Of a DNA stretch of 64,000 nt, positions 1-11,480 are shown in pieces. The first letter of the stretch is position 1, and every line of letters begins with the position of its first letter. Position numbers and translations under genes: made by a program. The notes under the pieces were generated by a model that searched no databases, was not told the DNA's origin, and saw nothing but the letters and a program-made list of their open reading frames with translations. The DNA is from Diaporthe sp. PMI_573 (Eukaryota > Ascomycota > Sordariomycetes > Diaporthales > Diaporthaceae), in NCBI GenBank assembly GCA_021399435.1, contig JAJTUP010000007.1:806001-870000 (forward strand). The letters are read 5' to 3'.

Positions 1-582
1 ATGTGGCACGACTCGGATGTTGCAAGCGAGTGGCATAGCGTCATCCTCGATATCGCACTTCGACTTAACAAAGCCGACTTAATGCCTCAAAAACACCCTC
101 ATGGAACCCAAAGCTTTGGAATGGGATTCCCGCGGCTATCTACCACCGCGACACCGTTCACAAACTTATTTCTGGCATCTATGATAGCGCTCCCGGGTGT
201 AAATCGAAACTTGACGCTCGCTAGACAGCACAAGATCAAAGGCCGGCTTGCTCATTGTGAAAGAGCGGCCCAAGCAGGGCTGAAAGTACTCCAGAAATGC
301 GGTATTGATCTGAAAGAGTACGGGAAACAAGAAAAGCAAAGGCTGAGGGACCAAGAACGCTGCTGTGACTTTAAAATCTTTCGGGACTTTTGGTATGATT
401 ACGACCGTGTGCAAACCATGAACAGTTTGTTCGAGATAAGATTGATCAGCTTCGATTACGGAAGCCAGCCAGGAGACTGGAAGCTGTGGTGGTCGGAGCC
501 GACAGATGGACTGGTTGGTGACTTTTGGAGGGAAATGGATCCAGAGGAACTTTACATCCCTGGAAGCTGGAACGAAGACTAA
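1..582 (+). CDS. 3' part of an unrecognised fungal protein (partial, cut by window edge)
   Basis: An open frame runs from base 1 to a TAA at 580-582 and gives 193 residues. The window cuts the gene, so the ATG at base 1 need not be the real start. No catalytic motif is visible. The C-terminus is Trp/Asp-rich and runs through DYGSQPGDWKLWWSEP and VGDFWREMD to IPGSWNED. I remember this style of tail from hypothetical fungal proteins, some with ankyrin repeats upstream, but I cannot assign a function. The stop falls where such tails normally end, so the 3' end is probably genuine. I am sure it is coding and unsure of its identity. Confidence 0.55.
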   Translation: MWHDSDVASEWHSVILDIALRLNKADLMPQKHPHGTQSFGMGFPRLSTTATPFTNLFLASMIALPGVNRNLTLARQHKIKGRLAHCERAAQAGLKVLQKCGIDLKEYGKQEKQRLRDQERCCDFKIFRDFWYDYDRVQTMNSLFEIRLISFDYGSQPGDWKLWWSEPTDGLVGDFWREMDPEELYIPGSWNED

Positions 583-901
583 GACTTTGAAACATCCTAT
601 GGGATGACTTGGCGATTGTTTCGAACGTTCGGGGGAATATAGGCTGAAGCTGTCAAAAGGGAGATTGATGAAGGTTGCCTTGTATTTGTGGGCCCAAACA
701 AAACTGAAGGATACTGCAGCAAAATTACCCTTTGCCGTATCTCAAGTAACTCACAAGACCACTTCTTCCATAGTATGGCTGAAGCCAGAAGTATGTCAAA
801 TATATTCTAGAAACATAATCTTGCCTGTTGTGAGCCTACCTGGGATGGCTAATTGTCCTAAAACACTGCGTCTCCTACTTATCAGAGAGTCCTAACGGGT
901 A
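583..901. other. Intergenic stretch, no gene seen
   Basis: This gap separates the stop of the first gene from the stop of the convergent oxidase gene. The short open frame at 665-895 has no family resemblance. It probably holds the two 3' UTRs. Confidence 0.5.
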
Positions 902-2493
902 TCAAGGCTTGAAACATCCCGTCCAGAGCTCTCGCAACAGACCATCAGGGTCATACTTGTGTGCGATAGCTCGAAGTCTTTCCTGATTCTTGACGCCGTA
1001 GCTTGCAATCACATTTTGCAGTCTCCCAGAATAGTTCATATACTCGTAGCCATTCCCATACCCCCTCTCTTTGGCCATAGCGTCCAAGGCTATAACAAAC
1101 TGGTTTGAGCGGGCGTCAATCATGTCGTCGAGGGATCTGTCGGTCCAGGCCATAGGTATGGAAATGATGTAAGAGGGAAACTCCGCGGGTTCAAGGCCCA
1201 GAGCATTGCCGCCGTTCCTCTGCATGGCCTTGAATGTAGGGTTGGTGAGAGGTTGGAAGACCATGCTCACATTGAGAGAATCCCCTCGAGCTTCAACATC
1301 TGCTCTGAGTTCGTTGGCGAAGGTGGTGAAGGTTCGAGTGATATCGCCCATGAATTCGTCGCTATTCACGCCATCACGGACAGAAGTAGTGTACCACGAC
1401 TGCCTCTGCCCAAATACAGTTACCGAAGTGGTTCGAATCTGGGCTGAAACGTTTGTGATGAGTACTTCGTTGGAGAGGGGCTCTGGGAGCTCGTCGATCC
1501 CGGCCATGGTGTCGAACTCGCCACCAGGAGCGTATGGGGAAGAGAGGTTCATGTGGAAGCCGTATATCGTCGGGATGGGTTCGTCGTTGGCGGCTCTAGC
1601 ATAGGTCAAGCCGAATATCAGATGAGAGTCCGGGTCCTGACCCGAGTGTACTTTCTCCCTGGTCATCCTGGTAAAGGTACTTAGCACGTCGACGGTATTG
1701 TTGGCCGGCCACACAGCCAGCCGGCTGTAGACGTCGCCCTGCTCGTAAGCATCCAGGTCGAATCGGGTAACGATGCCATAACTAGACCCGCCGCCACCTC
1801 TGAGGGCCCAATATAGGTCCTGGTTTTCTTCCGGGTTGGCGTTGACGATCTCACCCGATACGAGAGCGACCTGGAAATTCCGGACGTTATCGCATCCCAT
1901 GCCTCGCCTGCCGTTGAGCCACGAGAGGCCACCTCCCAAGATGAACCCGGAGACGCCGACCATAGGGCTGCGACCGCCGACAACTGCGATACCCAGGGGC
2001 GTCATAACGTCTGTGACATTGACCCAGCGGCAACCCGGGCCGACAGAGACCGTGGAGAGGTCAGGTGAGACCTGAATGTCGGTCAACGTGTCCATGGCAA
2101 TAACGACTCCTTCCTGGATATTGGATCCCTCAGCGAACGCGGTATGTCCTCCGCTCCTGACCGTGAAGGGGCTACCATGCTTGGTCACAAGCCCCAGGAT
2201 CTCCGAAACATCCTCGGGAGATGCAGGCAGAGCTATACAGGAAGGCTCCAGGTCCTGTCTGCTGGACCAGTAGACGTTTGATGTATTGTACGCAGACGTG
2301 TCGGGATAGGCCACCTTGCCTGGCAAGGCCGCGTTGATCAAATCGCACTGTACGCTGAGTTAATATCACCATGTATGACATCCTCCATGAATCAGATACT
2401 CACTATAGGCGGTGATCTATTGGACGGTTGTGCGAGACATGGCAAGCCATGCATCAAGCCTGACAGAACAAGCCCGGAAGCGAGAAAGTGCAT
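902..2493 (-). CDS. Secreted FAD-linked oxidoreductase, berberine-bridge-enzyme-like (PCMH-type)
   Basis: Two exons, 2493-2404 and 2347-902, are joined by a 56-nt intron with a GTGAGT donor and TACAG acceptor, giving 511 aa. Exon 1 supplies a signal peptide (MHFLASGLVLSGLMHGLPCLAQ). Exon 2 opens with C-D-L-I, the usual start of the mature domain. The FAD-binding PCMH domain has the RSGGH motif whose His (about residue 98) takes the covalent flavin. The second attachment site, Cys in C-P-T-V-G of bicovalent enzymes, reads S-P-M-V-G, so single attachment is expected. GGGLSW and RGGGGSSYGIVT follow, and the C-terminus is a BBE domain (YMNYSGRL, then RLRAIAHKYDP). Family members oxidise alcohols, sugars or secondary metabolites with O2; the substrate here is unknown. 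It is secreted by inference. Confidence 0.9.
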
Positions 2494-4519
2494 CGTCGCG
2501 GCCGTGGTGAACACGATTCAATGGTGATTAAGTGTGATAGTGAAAACTTGAAGGTAGAGGGGATGGTGAAGACTTGAAGGTGGGAACTGAGTACGATGCT
2601 TGGGGTGCGGATATACGATGTAATTTATAAATTATAAGACAACGACAGCAACAGTAGCACAGACAGCTTGAAGCACAGCCACGAGATGGTTTGTCCTCAT
2701 CCGCACTTCAGGGGAACCAAGTAAACAACCACTGCAAGGCATCACAGTCGCGTTCAATATAGATCAGCACTGCCTTCTTCTTTCCAACACGCACGCATCC
2801 CGGCCTAGCGCCACTTGGGGATGACACTCCAGTACCGACAATACGAGCTCGTGGTACGCGCCTCGGATGATCATTGTAGTCTAAGCAGGGTGCAATCTAC
2901 GCAGCTCTGGAAGAGCACACTGCCAGCTGACTCCTTCTCTGCCCTTTGCTGAGATGTAGCATAGCGGGCGGCGTAGCACCGATACAAGGCTTGGCCAAAA
3001 CTTTGCGCGGGGCCGGGACGATAGGGGGAACCGGAGCCCGTTGGTAGAACCCGTTTTATTCAGAGACTGGTTTTCTTGGCGCTTCGTTGTCGGGTTCGCG
3101 AATTTAATGACTTTTATCGCCGACATCCTAAGCTTTTAGGCCACTGACAGAGTTAGAATATGGTCGCGACTATCACGAGGGACACTTCGAAATGAGTCCG
3201 GTTTTTGAATGACAAAGATATGAAATATTGGAGTTATACTATCCCGGGGCTAGACACTGCCATGCGAGCTTGTATGTGGCAATGGAACGGCTCCGTATCT
3301 GCTGCGATGGAGCACGGGCTTGTGTTGCCGACAAGGCGGCGACGTCGGCCAGTCCACTACGTCCGGTCCATGAGAGACATTTCAAGAACGGTTAGACTTT
3401 CTTTTCGCATACTTTCTCGGGTCGAAGCTGTGCAGGGATTGAGAACTGCGACCTCCGGGGACGTCCACAACGTCATCAACACCTGGGCACGCGGGTCTTG
3501 ACGGTCCAATCAGGTGAGAATCCGAGATAATTTCCCTTTGTGGCTTCCAAATTGAACTGTCCATCATTCCAAGCCCCTCGCTCGTCAGGCCAATTATCAA
3601 CTGAGGTGGAGACGCAGCGGGTCTAGCTGAGTCGCAGACTCGAGTGACGGGTATATCGATGTGCCATATGGCGAAGGCGAATTCAAGAGATTTGTGAGGA
3701 AGAATGTTCTGCCGCCACGGCCATATTTGAAGAGCTATTATCCGTAGGGGCTGATTCCGTCGATATTCGGGATGTGATGCCCTCTGTGAGGCTCGTTCTC
3801 ATAGCTCGTTCTCGTTGTCGCGGTCGGGCGGATTAGTGGGTTATGATGCCTTCTCCGACACTGGCACAGCGCCGATTCTGACTCCGCCAAAAGCAATTCA
3901 AAGCGTCACCATGTTGAGGGCGTGATCACGGAGAAGACCCATTATAATTTGGAAAACGCACAGGCGATGAAGAGGTTGCCTATAAGGTCAAAGAATATCG
4001 TTATTTACCTGGGTAACAGAACCTGAATGACTTTACCACCCCGTGGCTTGAAACGCTCCAGCGTTCACACCTTACTAGGTACATCTAAAGGATTGAATGG
4101 CATTGTTTAGAATGATCCCCCTCTACTGTGTAACTGCGATCACGTGGAAGCCCCTGGCTGCAGCCTCAGTCCTTGGCTTGATCCAGCCACAAACCAAAGT
4201 TGTGCCTGATAACATAACCTGTCGGGCACAACCATCAACTGAGACTCAGCACTTGCCTTGTCATGCGGGTACATAGATTCAGATGTTCGGTTTATCCCTT
4301 GCCCTCGCTGAAATCCGTCGCAGCGAAGGAACCATAGCCCTGAGGCGTACGGTACCTTCGGAGACGCCGCCATGGTCCGACGGAGGACAGAGTTCTGGTA
4401 CTCGATCACCGACGCGGCGCCTGACCGTTCGATTGAATACAACTACGCCCAAATCATCGCGGGCTGATAAAACCAAATCTCGTCCGACATCGTGGCATCC
4501 AACCCCTGCAGACTCGCCC
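2494..4519. other. Long intergenic region, no intact gene
   Basis: The first 150 bases must hold the promoter of the minus-strand oxidase. The rest contains only short overlapping frames with no recognisable domain and many stops. No tRNA or clear repeat was found. The composition is mixed and could be decayed sequence, but I cannot name a parent element. Confidence 0.4.
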
Positions 4520-4665
4520 AGGTACCGGCAGCTGCCGATAGATCTCCACACCGGTCGCCACACCGAGATCCGCCTCCTGAGGCTCCATCCAGGCAGAGGG
4601 CTATGGGTCCACTCTGTGGGCGGACCCCACGGGGTGCTGTGCTTGCTCGCGTACGTGCAGGATCA
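4520..4665 (+). pseudogene. Relic resembling the N-terminus of a HET-domain protein
   Basis: One plus-strand frame reads YRQLPIDLHTGRHTEIRLLRL followed by HPGR. This resembles the opening of many fungal HET proteins, where Y-x-P-L-x-x-x-x-x-EIRLL-x-L-x-PG precedes the domain. The reading then slides into unrelated frames and no HET core (YxxLSYxWG) follows. I read it as a decayed 5' end of a HET gene. The next HET loci lie 2-5 kb downstream, so it may be a leftover duplicate. The match is short and from memory. Confidence 0.35.
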
Positions 4666-4831
4666 GCGGCGGGGATCTCTCAAAACTTTCAAGTCCGGAA
4701 CGATGGCAGTTTGTGCAACCGGAGTGTAGAATTTTTTATCAGTTCACGCCTAACTTGGATCTATCCCTCATGACGCAGGAGATGTGCGTGAAAGCCGAAC
4801 AAACCAGCCCTAGATGCCCATCGCTCTTGGC

Positions 4832-5971
4832 TCAAAATGGTCCACTCAGTATATCCAACACACGTCTTGCAATCCATGAATGCGCATGCGTGGTAGGGCT
4901 GTATTGAGTTAGATACAAGACAAACGTAAATTTGATCTTTATACTCCTTCCGACAACAGGAAACAAAAACGGAACTTACTGATATTCATCCCAGTAAACA
5001 TGTTTTTCGGCATCCTCGCAAGTCGTAATGTTTGGCGCCTCTCCATAAGCTCCAGTTAGACAGCTCCCGTACATTCCCAGAGGCTTGAATCCGTACGCCT
5101 GGGGAGTGGCGTAATAATCGAAATCATCAAAGAGGGAGCGGAGATCTACATTGACAGCGCCGGTCTCAGACGTATCTAACAGATCTCCCAAAAGATTACT
5201 GTATGTCCGCAACTGTTCTTTCGCCAGCTTGTCGACATAGAAGCTGTAGGGTAGTCGTGAAAGGTCTGGTGGTGATAGCGTCAGGACTTTGGCCTCTGCA
5301 GATACGCCTTGAAGCAAATTCTGGGCTTGCACCAAGTATCTGTATGACTGCGATGCACTGATATTTGGGTTGAAAAGGATGTCGTTCGCCCCAGCGAATA
5401 AAACAAATAACGGTCTCGACATAGCCATCCTGTCGGATGCTGAGAAAGTCGAGCCCTGCGGTGTCGTGTTTTGCTGGAAAGAGGCCACCTGGTCGAGAAC
5501 AGATCGTACCACTATGGTACTTTGAGGTCCAGTATAGCCCTGTACTAGTAAGTTTGAAGTAGTCGCACCCCCAACTGCATAGTCGTACAGCGGAAGAGAT
5601 AGGTTGCCCGCGACATACTCAGCCCAGACCGGGCCATTGGAAAATCGTCCGTCATAATAGCTTGTTCAACAGTCAGTAGAACGATTACAGATGCATTGGT
5701 AAGGATTATGAGGTGCAAACTATTTGTCTGAGGGCCAGGTATTGTTCGAGACTCGAGCCGAACCATTTCCTGCGTACTATTGTTAATCATCTTTAAAAGA
5801 TTTCTCGTGTGACGCACGGCATGAGTGCTCACCATTATCGCTGAGTGAGTCTCCGAATACCACCATGCTGGTGAACGAAGGGACCCCGCCTCGTCGTTGC
5901 GGAGTAAGAACTGCGCAAGGAGCTGCCCCAAAAAAAGCGAACAGCGTAATACAAAGACTGGTGTACACCAT
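4832..5971 (-). CDS. Secreted GDSL/SGNH-family esterase
   Basis: The four-exon model is 5971-5833, 5769-5721, 5660-4980 and 4898-4832, totalling 936 nt and 311 aa with all phases agreeing. The signal peptide is MVYTSLCITLFAFFGAAPCA. Block I is VVFGDSLSDNG (nucleophile Ser near residue 42), FSNGPVWAEY follows, block III is GANDI, and block V is DEYHPTTHAHS with the catalytic Asp and His. The last exon is essential because it carries that His; the 4979-4899 intron (GTAAGT...TACAG) must be removed. The 5720-5661 intron has a weak GTTTGC donor, and the join gives KYYYDGRFSNGP as the family needs. SGNH hydrolases of this type cleave lipid, acetyl or plant-polymer esters outside the cell; the substrate is not predictable. 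Confidence 0.88.
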
Positions 5972-6648
5972 TTCGACCTTGTCGCCTTAGTAATTTAGAA
6001 ACGAACTAGATTGGGATAACATAGGTATGTGAAAGCAGTGGCTAGGTCCCTTGCCTAAATGCACTGGCATTGATAAGGTAAACATTAAAATGCGTGGTTA
6101 CATATACCAAGGTTCTTATATGCACCATTTGTCTATCGATATCACATGCCAAGGTATTTAATCTGATTGCCGGTAATGAAAACTGATACCATAGCGCTTT
6201 GTCAAGGAGTAATACCACCCTAGCAGCAATGCTGAAATATTAACGTACCAATCCGGCGCTCCCGAATCTGCTACAATGCTGAGTAAGATCGGCAAACGGG
6301 CTGACCGACCTTTCTCGTAAACTGGTTTAACTTTGTAAAGGTAATCATTGCAAGGGTGTCATGTAATCATCGGCATGCAATGCGGATACTCGTAGCCATG
6401 TGGTGAGTGAGCACAAAACCTTAATATTACGAAGGCGCCATTCTAAGGTTGGAGATGGACGAAATGAGCAGCAGGACCACAGCCCGCATTGATTCACAAC
6501 AGACTACATGAAGTAACGCTGACAGCAGCCAGAGACAGGCGAGAGCCCTAACCTTAGGTCACAGAGTCGCCAATGGGCGAGGGACCGTGTTAGCAATGAA
6601 GAGCCCGAGGCCTCGAGTGAGAGGAGAAGATCCGATATATGTATCCAT
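5972..6648. other. Intergenic, promoter side of the esterase
   Basis: No gene was found. The region must carry the esterase promoter at its left end and the 3' UTR of the HET gene at its right end. It is moderately AT-rich with no clear repeat. Confidence 0.4.
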
Positions 6649-8903
6649 TCAGATGAGCCGAACGACCCGTGCCTCCCGTTCAAGTCCAATGTCTAAAGGG
6701 ACAGGCCAGTGTTTAAGCCACGCAACACCCAACCTCCGATAACACGGGTGTTTATCCTCATCCTCGCATTCTTGAATCACAAGTCCGATAGTACAGTCAG
6801 CATTGCTACCAATGAGAAGCAGGGAGATGCTTCTCTGTTGGATTGCATCATCCCAAAATCCAGGATTGTAGTCCAGATAGACATCCCACCACCTCCCTCC
6901 AACATTGACCTCCATCTCCCGCCCTGTTGTTCCATCGTGTCTCGTTGTAGTCACAATGCCCACGCGCCCGTTTATGTCAATCCATGCCTTTTCCACTGTC
7001 GAACATGAGTTGGGTGGGTTGTATTGGCAGAAGGCTGACGACATGGACGCTTTTTCGGTAAATTCCTTACCCAGAAATTCGAAATCATAGTAAATGGATT
7101 CGTTCAAAGATGCCCAGCTCCACGACGGCGCATATTTGCTAACACGCCAGGCGTACTCAGTGTCCGGTTTATAGGAACGCATCCACAGCAGTGAGCGTAA
7201 CAGGCCCTCGCGCCACAGTCCCGCGAGATAGGTATGGCCAGTAGCCTTGGCATACTGGACAGCGAGCCCAGCCAAGGCAGGCAGTCTGTCTTTCTCATGC
7301 GTAATCCGCCGTGCTGAGTATTCTTCAACAATGGAATCCCACGATATTCTGTTTCCAAGTTCTGTTGGGTTTCTTAAGAGACATGGGTTTTCTACGTCTC
7401 TGCGAAATATTTCATTAGCATAGCCATCAAAACAATCCCACAGTGTTATGCTGTCAATGTGTAGCACCCTAGGTGAAAGCATCCACTCCTGAAAGGTCCA
7501 TCCCCGTTCCAACCATCGATTTTGGGTATTATTGGAAGAAGAGGTAAACCCCTCCCAATTTTTCTCCAAGAACCATGGTCCAAAAGCTCGGTTAACATGT
7601 CCGTAAGAAATCCAAGACATGCTTTTCGTTGTTGAATTGTTGTCTCTGTGTGTAATGGTGGTGAATTTATCTCGCTCTTTGAACCCAAGGCGCCGTCTGG
7701 CCAGGAAGCTTTCTGACGATTCTTTGCAGAGTGGAACCGATATTGTTAAGGCAGACCTGCTATAGACTTCACACATTCTAGACGCCTGTTTCGACCAATC
7801 TTTCTCATCATCTTGCTTTATGCATAGGCGATCAACCCATAGATAGCGAATCCCGAGCTGATGACACAGTCGAATAGCGTCAACTACCGTGCTCGGAAGG
7901 TCGTCGAGAGGTATTCCTTCCAGATAGCTTGAGATGTTGCTGCGCTTTGTCTGACCAGCGTCGGTGTTTAATTCTCCCCAGCAGTAAGAAAGGCATGCAT
8001 ACGCCCCTCGTGTCTCGTCTTGGTTTTCGACCAGGCGCACACCTGTCTTTTTGTCGCTGGGATCTGTGATTTCCAGGACCCTATGTGGCAAAGGTTGGTC
8101 TTGGCCCAATTTGCGGCAGGACTTGTGTTCTCTTTCACACACTTGTCTCCAGCGATTAATGAGAGCAATATGGGGCCCTGACAGAAGGTCTTTGGACGGT
8201 CGATGCTCTAGATCGGGATCAATGATGTCATCTGTCCTCGATTGGTCAGAAATTTATGTAAAGACGTTTTCTGATGGTACTCTAACATACAGGGAGAGTA
8301 GAAGTGATGCAGGGAAGCCAAGGAGAACAACTTATCCACACCAAAGTCGTCGGTGAGACAATGAATGTTGGCTTGAATCTGCCCATAAAACCTCCCTTGA
8401 GACTCGAAATCGAAATAGTGTCGTATCAAAATTCTACCCTTGCCATGATTATACAACTCTTCTATGTCCAGAAGCCTTTCCCGCTTCCCAACTTCGGCGA
8501 GTTTCGTGGCAGCTAGGAGATCCACATCTGGCCGCGCAGCCTGTGGCCCTGCAACCGGCCGTGTGGATTCTTGAGCTTGTATGGCGGCATCGATCATTGC
8601 ACGGTTCCCAAGTCCTGATCGCTTGATAGCTTTACTGATTCTCGTACAAATACGACAACCTGCTTCCACAGATACGAGGAGACTCCTTAAGTCCGCATGA
8701 TGTATGTAAGTATAGACATAGCGCTTCGAGCCATGTTGCGTAAAGTCCATTGCGTTTCGTTCATGCGGTGCTCGTTCTAAGACGTAACCGCGCGGACTTT
8801 CCTTGTCAAACAAGCCCTGGCATACGCTGCACACCGAAGGCTGTACAGTCTCAGAGCCTAGAGCGCCGCCTGTCCCTTGGTTTTGGTGCAGTGAGCCCTC
8901 CAT
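6649..8903 (-). CDS. HET-domain (heterokaryon incompatibility) protein, apparently intact
   Basis: Exon 1 (8903-8291) and exon 2 (8231-6649) join across a 59-nt intron (GTATGT...GGACAG), giving 2196 nt and 731 aa. The join restores Y-D-I-I-D-P-D-L-E ahead of the HET domain. The N-terminal part holds paired Cys motifs (CSVCQGLFD, CRICTRI), often seen before HET domains. The HET core starts near residue 282 with YACLSYCWGE, continues with RYLWVDRLCIKQDD near 333-346, and has GWTFQEWMLSPRVL further on. HET proteins trigger regulated cell death after fusion of unlike hyphae; which partner it senses cannot be read here. It lies beside a HET pseudogene and a HET relic. No frameshift or stop is visible. 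Confidence 0.9.
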
Positions 8904-9505
8904 GACGATGAAGATGGTTTGGAGGGGACTTGAACCTTGCTCCGGTGACGGAAGAGCCAGAAATGCGAAGATTGGGAGGCAAGTTGATCTTCTTGCAAGC
9001 CAGCGACTCGATAGCCAGAGCCGACGAAGGTAAGACTAGGCAAGTACAAGATGAGCAAGGAGTTGGGCAACTTCAAATGAAACGATCCTGCGCATGTAGG
9101 GTCTTGAGAAGCTGAGGGAACTCATTGATGAACTGTCTTTTGAGAGGGCGGGGAATATCAGGCTTTTCATCAGACTGTCTGCTGATATGTGCCTCAGCCA
9201 CTCATGCTGTGCAACTCTTGGCAGATAACTAAGCCACTGGCATCCACCTCATTGGGCTCAGCAAGTGGGCGAGTGTCGAATCCCTTTTGGACCTCGCGCA
9301 TCTGCTGGACCTAATATACTGACATTTTTATATTTAATAGTGTTGTTGCTAGTCTCGCGCCTCCGTTTTATTGCGGCCTGTTAACTGGGTTACTTGGCCT
9401 ACTTTGCCCGTTTTACTACTGTTAGGCCTTCACTGGGCCGGCTTCCTCCCAATATTATAAAATGCTGTATAGTTAATTTGATCGCAGCCAAGAACTGCGC
9501 TGGAC
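8904..9505. other. Intergenic, HET promoter plus T-rich stretch
   Basis: The left part must hold the promoter of the minus-strand HET gene. From about 9320 to 9450 the sequence becomes T-rich and then passes into HET-like coding sequence without a start codon or the missing 5' half. The truncation breakpoint of the neighbouring pseudogene therefore probably lies here. Confidence 0.4.
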
Positions 9506-10863
9506 ATGACGTTTATACAAGAGGTCGTGTTTTCTCGCTGCTCCTATATACAGTGTGGCGAAGCATCTCTGCCGTGGCCAGACTTCTGCGTCGGCTGGCT
9601 TTCCCTGAGTGGAATCATCCCGAGCTACCGTCCCGATATTATCCCCAGCGTGTCTTCGTACGCTCAGGTCATGCAACTGATCCTTTCATACCACAAGGCG
9701 GGAAGCCCTTCATCTCTTCCAGACCTCCTATCGCTTCTTGAGAATCATCGAAGTGCCAGAGCTACGGACCCGAGGGATAAGGTGTGCGGCTTCTTGGGTC
9801 TATACGAGGAGAAAGGGACACGAGTATACGGCATCGTCCCGGACTACCGCCGCACTGTCTCCTAAACCTTCTCTGACTCTGCCAGAAGGATAATTGAACA
9901 GGACCCAATCTTGAATATCCTAGGAGTTCCAAGACAGGAATTTCAGTGCCGTCTTGGGCACCAGATTGGAGCGCGGATGTCTTTGCAAGCTCGCTGAGCA
10001 CCCGGATGATTGATGGTGCCCACGTTTATGACTTTGATGCCGCAAAGGTCCATGAGACTCCAAAGCACGTTGATATTCATGACAAGACTTTGAAACTAAG
10101 TGGTAATTGCTTTGACGAGGTCATTGCAGTCGGGTATGTCGCGGACCCGTACTTCAAGTCGGATAAAGGATCGGAGCACCTTAGGCTTACGGCCGCCGCG
10201 TCTATATTCCATATGATCGCTTTGGGTCTCGACTGGCTCCTTATCCCAGGTGAATTATCCGAAAAGAAATACCCAAACGGCCAGAACGCGTTCGAGTCAT
10301 TCGTGAGGACTATCTACCTCGACGACTTCAGCGGTCTCTATTCAGCGGACGAGGTGACAGAGTATTATGGTAACCTTTACATCCCATTCTACCTTCTCAG
10401 CAAGGAGTCGAAAATGCGTTCCCCTGGGCTTTCGAAAATGTACAAATATGCTTGCCTGCAGCTGAACATCATTGGCCGGCTCTTTGGTCCCGCTCCGTTG
10501 AGAACACTTGCCAGGGTGGTAGGGAAGATCGAGCAGCAACTTCCCTCGTGCGCAAGTTGGAAACTGCAGAGTTCATCTCCAGACACTCCGAGGAAGGGGA
10601 GTATATCCCAGACCGTCATAGATGCAGCTAATCGATCGATGTACCGGAGGATGTTGCGTACCAGGTTGGGGTATTTCGGCCTTGGGCCGCGGCTGACCCA
10701 GAAGGGCGATCGTGTCTTTCTTGTCAAGGGCTGCCGGGCCGCTCTTATGCTTCATGCGCAAGGCCTTGATGGTTGGACTCTGCTTGGCGACTGCTATGTT
10801 CATGGGATTATGCACGGCGAAGCGTTCGACGAGAGTCAGTCTCAATGCTTTTTCGTTATTTGA
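9506..10863 (+). pseudogene. 5'-truncated HET-domain pseudogene
   Basis: Reading starts inside a HET domain at QEVVFSRCSYIQCGE, the segment that normally follows W-T-F/x. The YxxLSYxWG core and everything before it are absent. The frame continues through ARATDPRDKVCGFLGL and VPDYRRTVS to an in-frame TAA at 9863-9865. After the stop the same frame gives TFSDSARRIIEQDPILN, then a one-base shift near 9930-9945 moves the reading to SVPSWAPDWSAD. That frame stays open to the normal-looking end at 10863, including GDRVFLVKG and WTLLGDCYVHGIMHGEAFD, typical of het-6/tol-like C-termini. Three lesions (truncation, nonsense, frameshift) make it a pseudogene. It is not a close copy of the neighbouring intact HET gene as far as I can see. 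Confidence 0.82.
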
Positions 10864-11480
10864 TATTCGACGGCTACAAATTTGCATCCATCGCGCTCTG
10901 CAAGTTGCCACAGGCTCAGCGCTCTCTTGTCACCGAGAATAATCAGTAACAAATGAAGTTAATTATAATGGCCGATTGGAGCAAATATGAGGCTAAAAAC
11001 CGACCCTCATAAACAAGTTAGTTGAAAACATGCCGTTGGAAGCTAAACTACTCGCACAGGTGGAGGTATGTGTAGTACGTGAGGTTGGCACTGTTCTAAG
11101 GCACGGCCTTACCTGCAGAAATATCTCGAGCTGGGACAGTGGAAGTCCATGACGCGCGAAATCTAAAAGTGAATTCCTTCACGGACTTTAACATTCTGGC
11201 GTTGGGATGACCGAATTCTGAGGGCAGGCACTTTTTTGCGTCCCTGATTCCTATTTGCAAAACATGTTGCCTGAGACGTGGACCATATTGCTGTGCCGTT
11301 GTTGTGTGGAGTAACTCACGAGGCCCCTCTACTAGTCGCAGTGCTCGTGACCAAACCAGTCGGTCTCAAACTTCTCTCCGTCATATTTTCTCAGACCAGC
11401 CATTAAGCCGACCTTGGCTCTTGGGACAATCCAACATTACGTTTGTCACCAAAACAGGTTGACAACAGCCACCACACAAC
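10864..11480. other. Intergenic, no gene seen
   Basis: This separates the HET pseudogene from the next plus-strand gene. The last part just before 11481 must be the promoter and 5' UTR of that gene. No repeat or RNA gene was recognised. Confidence 0.4.

Noticed and set aside
665..895. 76-codon plus-strand frame between the first two genes
   Set aside because: No recognisable domain, starts in the 3' UTR region and overlaps nothing conserved.
4283..4729. 148-codon plus-strand frame as an intact gene
   Set aside because: Only the stretch around 4520-4610 looks like protein; the remainder is low-complexity and the HET core is missing, so a relic is the better reading.
8304..8516. Plus-strand frame across the HET gene intron region
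   Set aside because: It is antisense to well-supported HET coding sequence.
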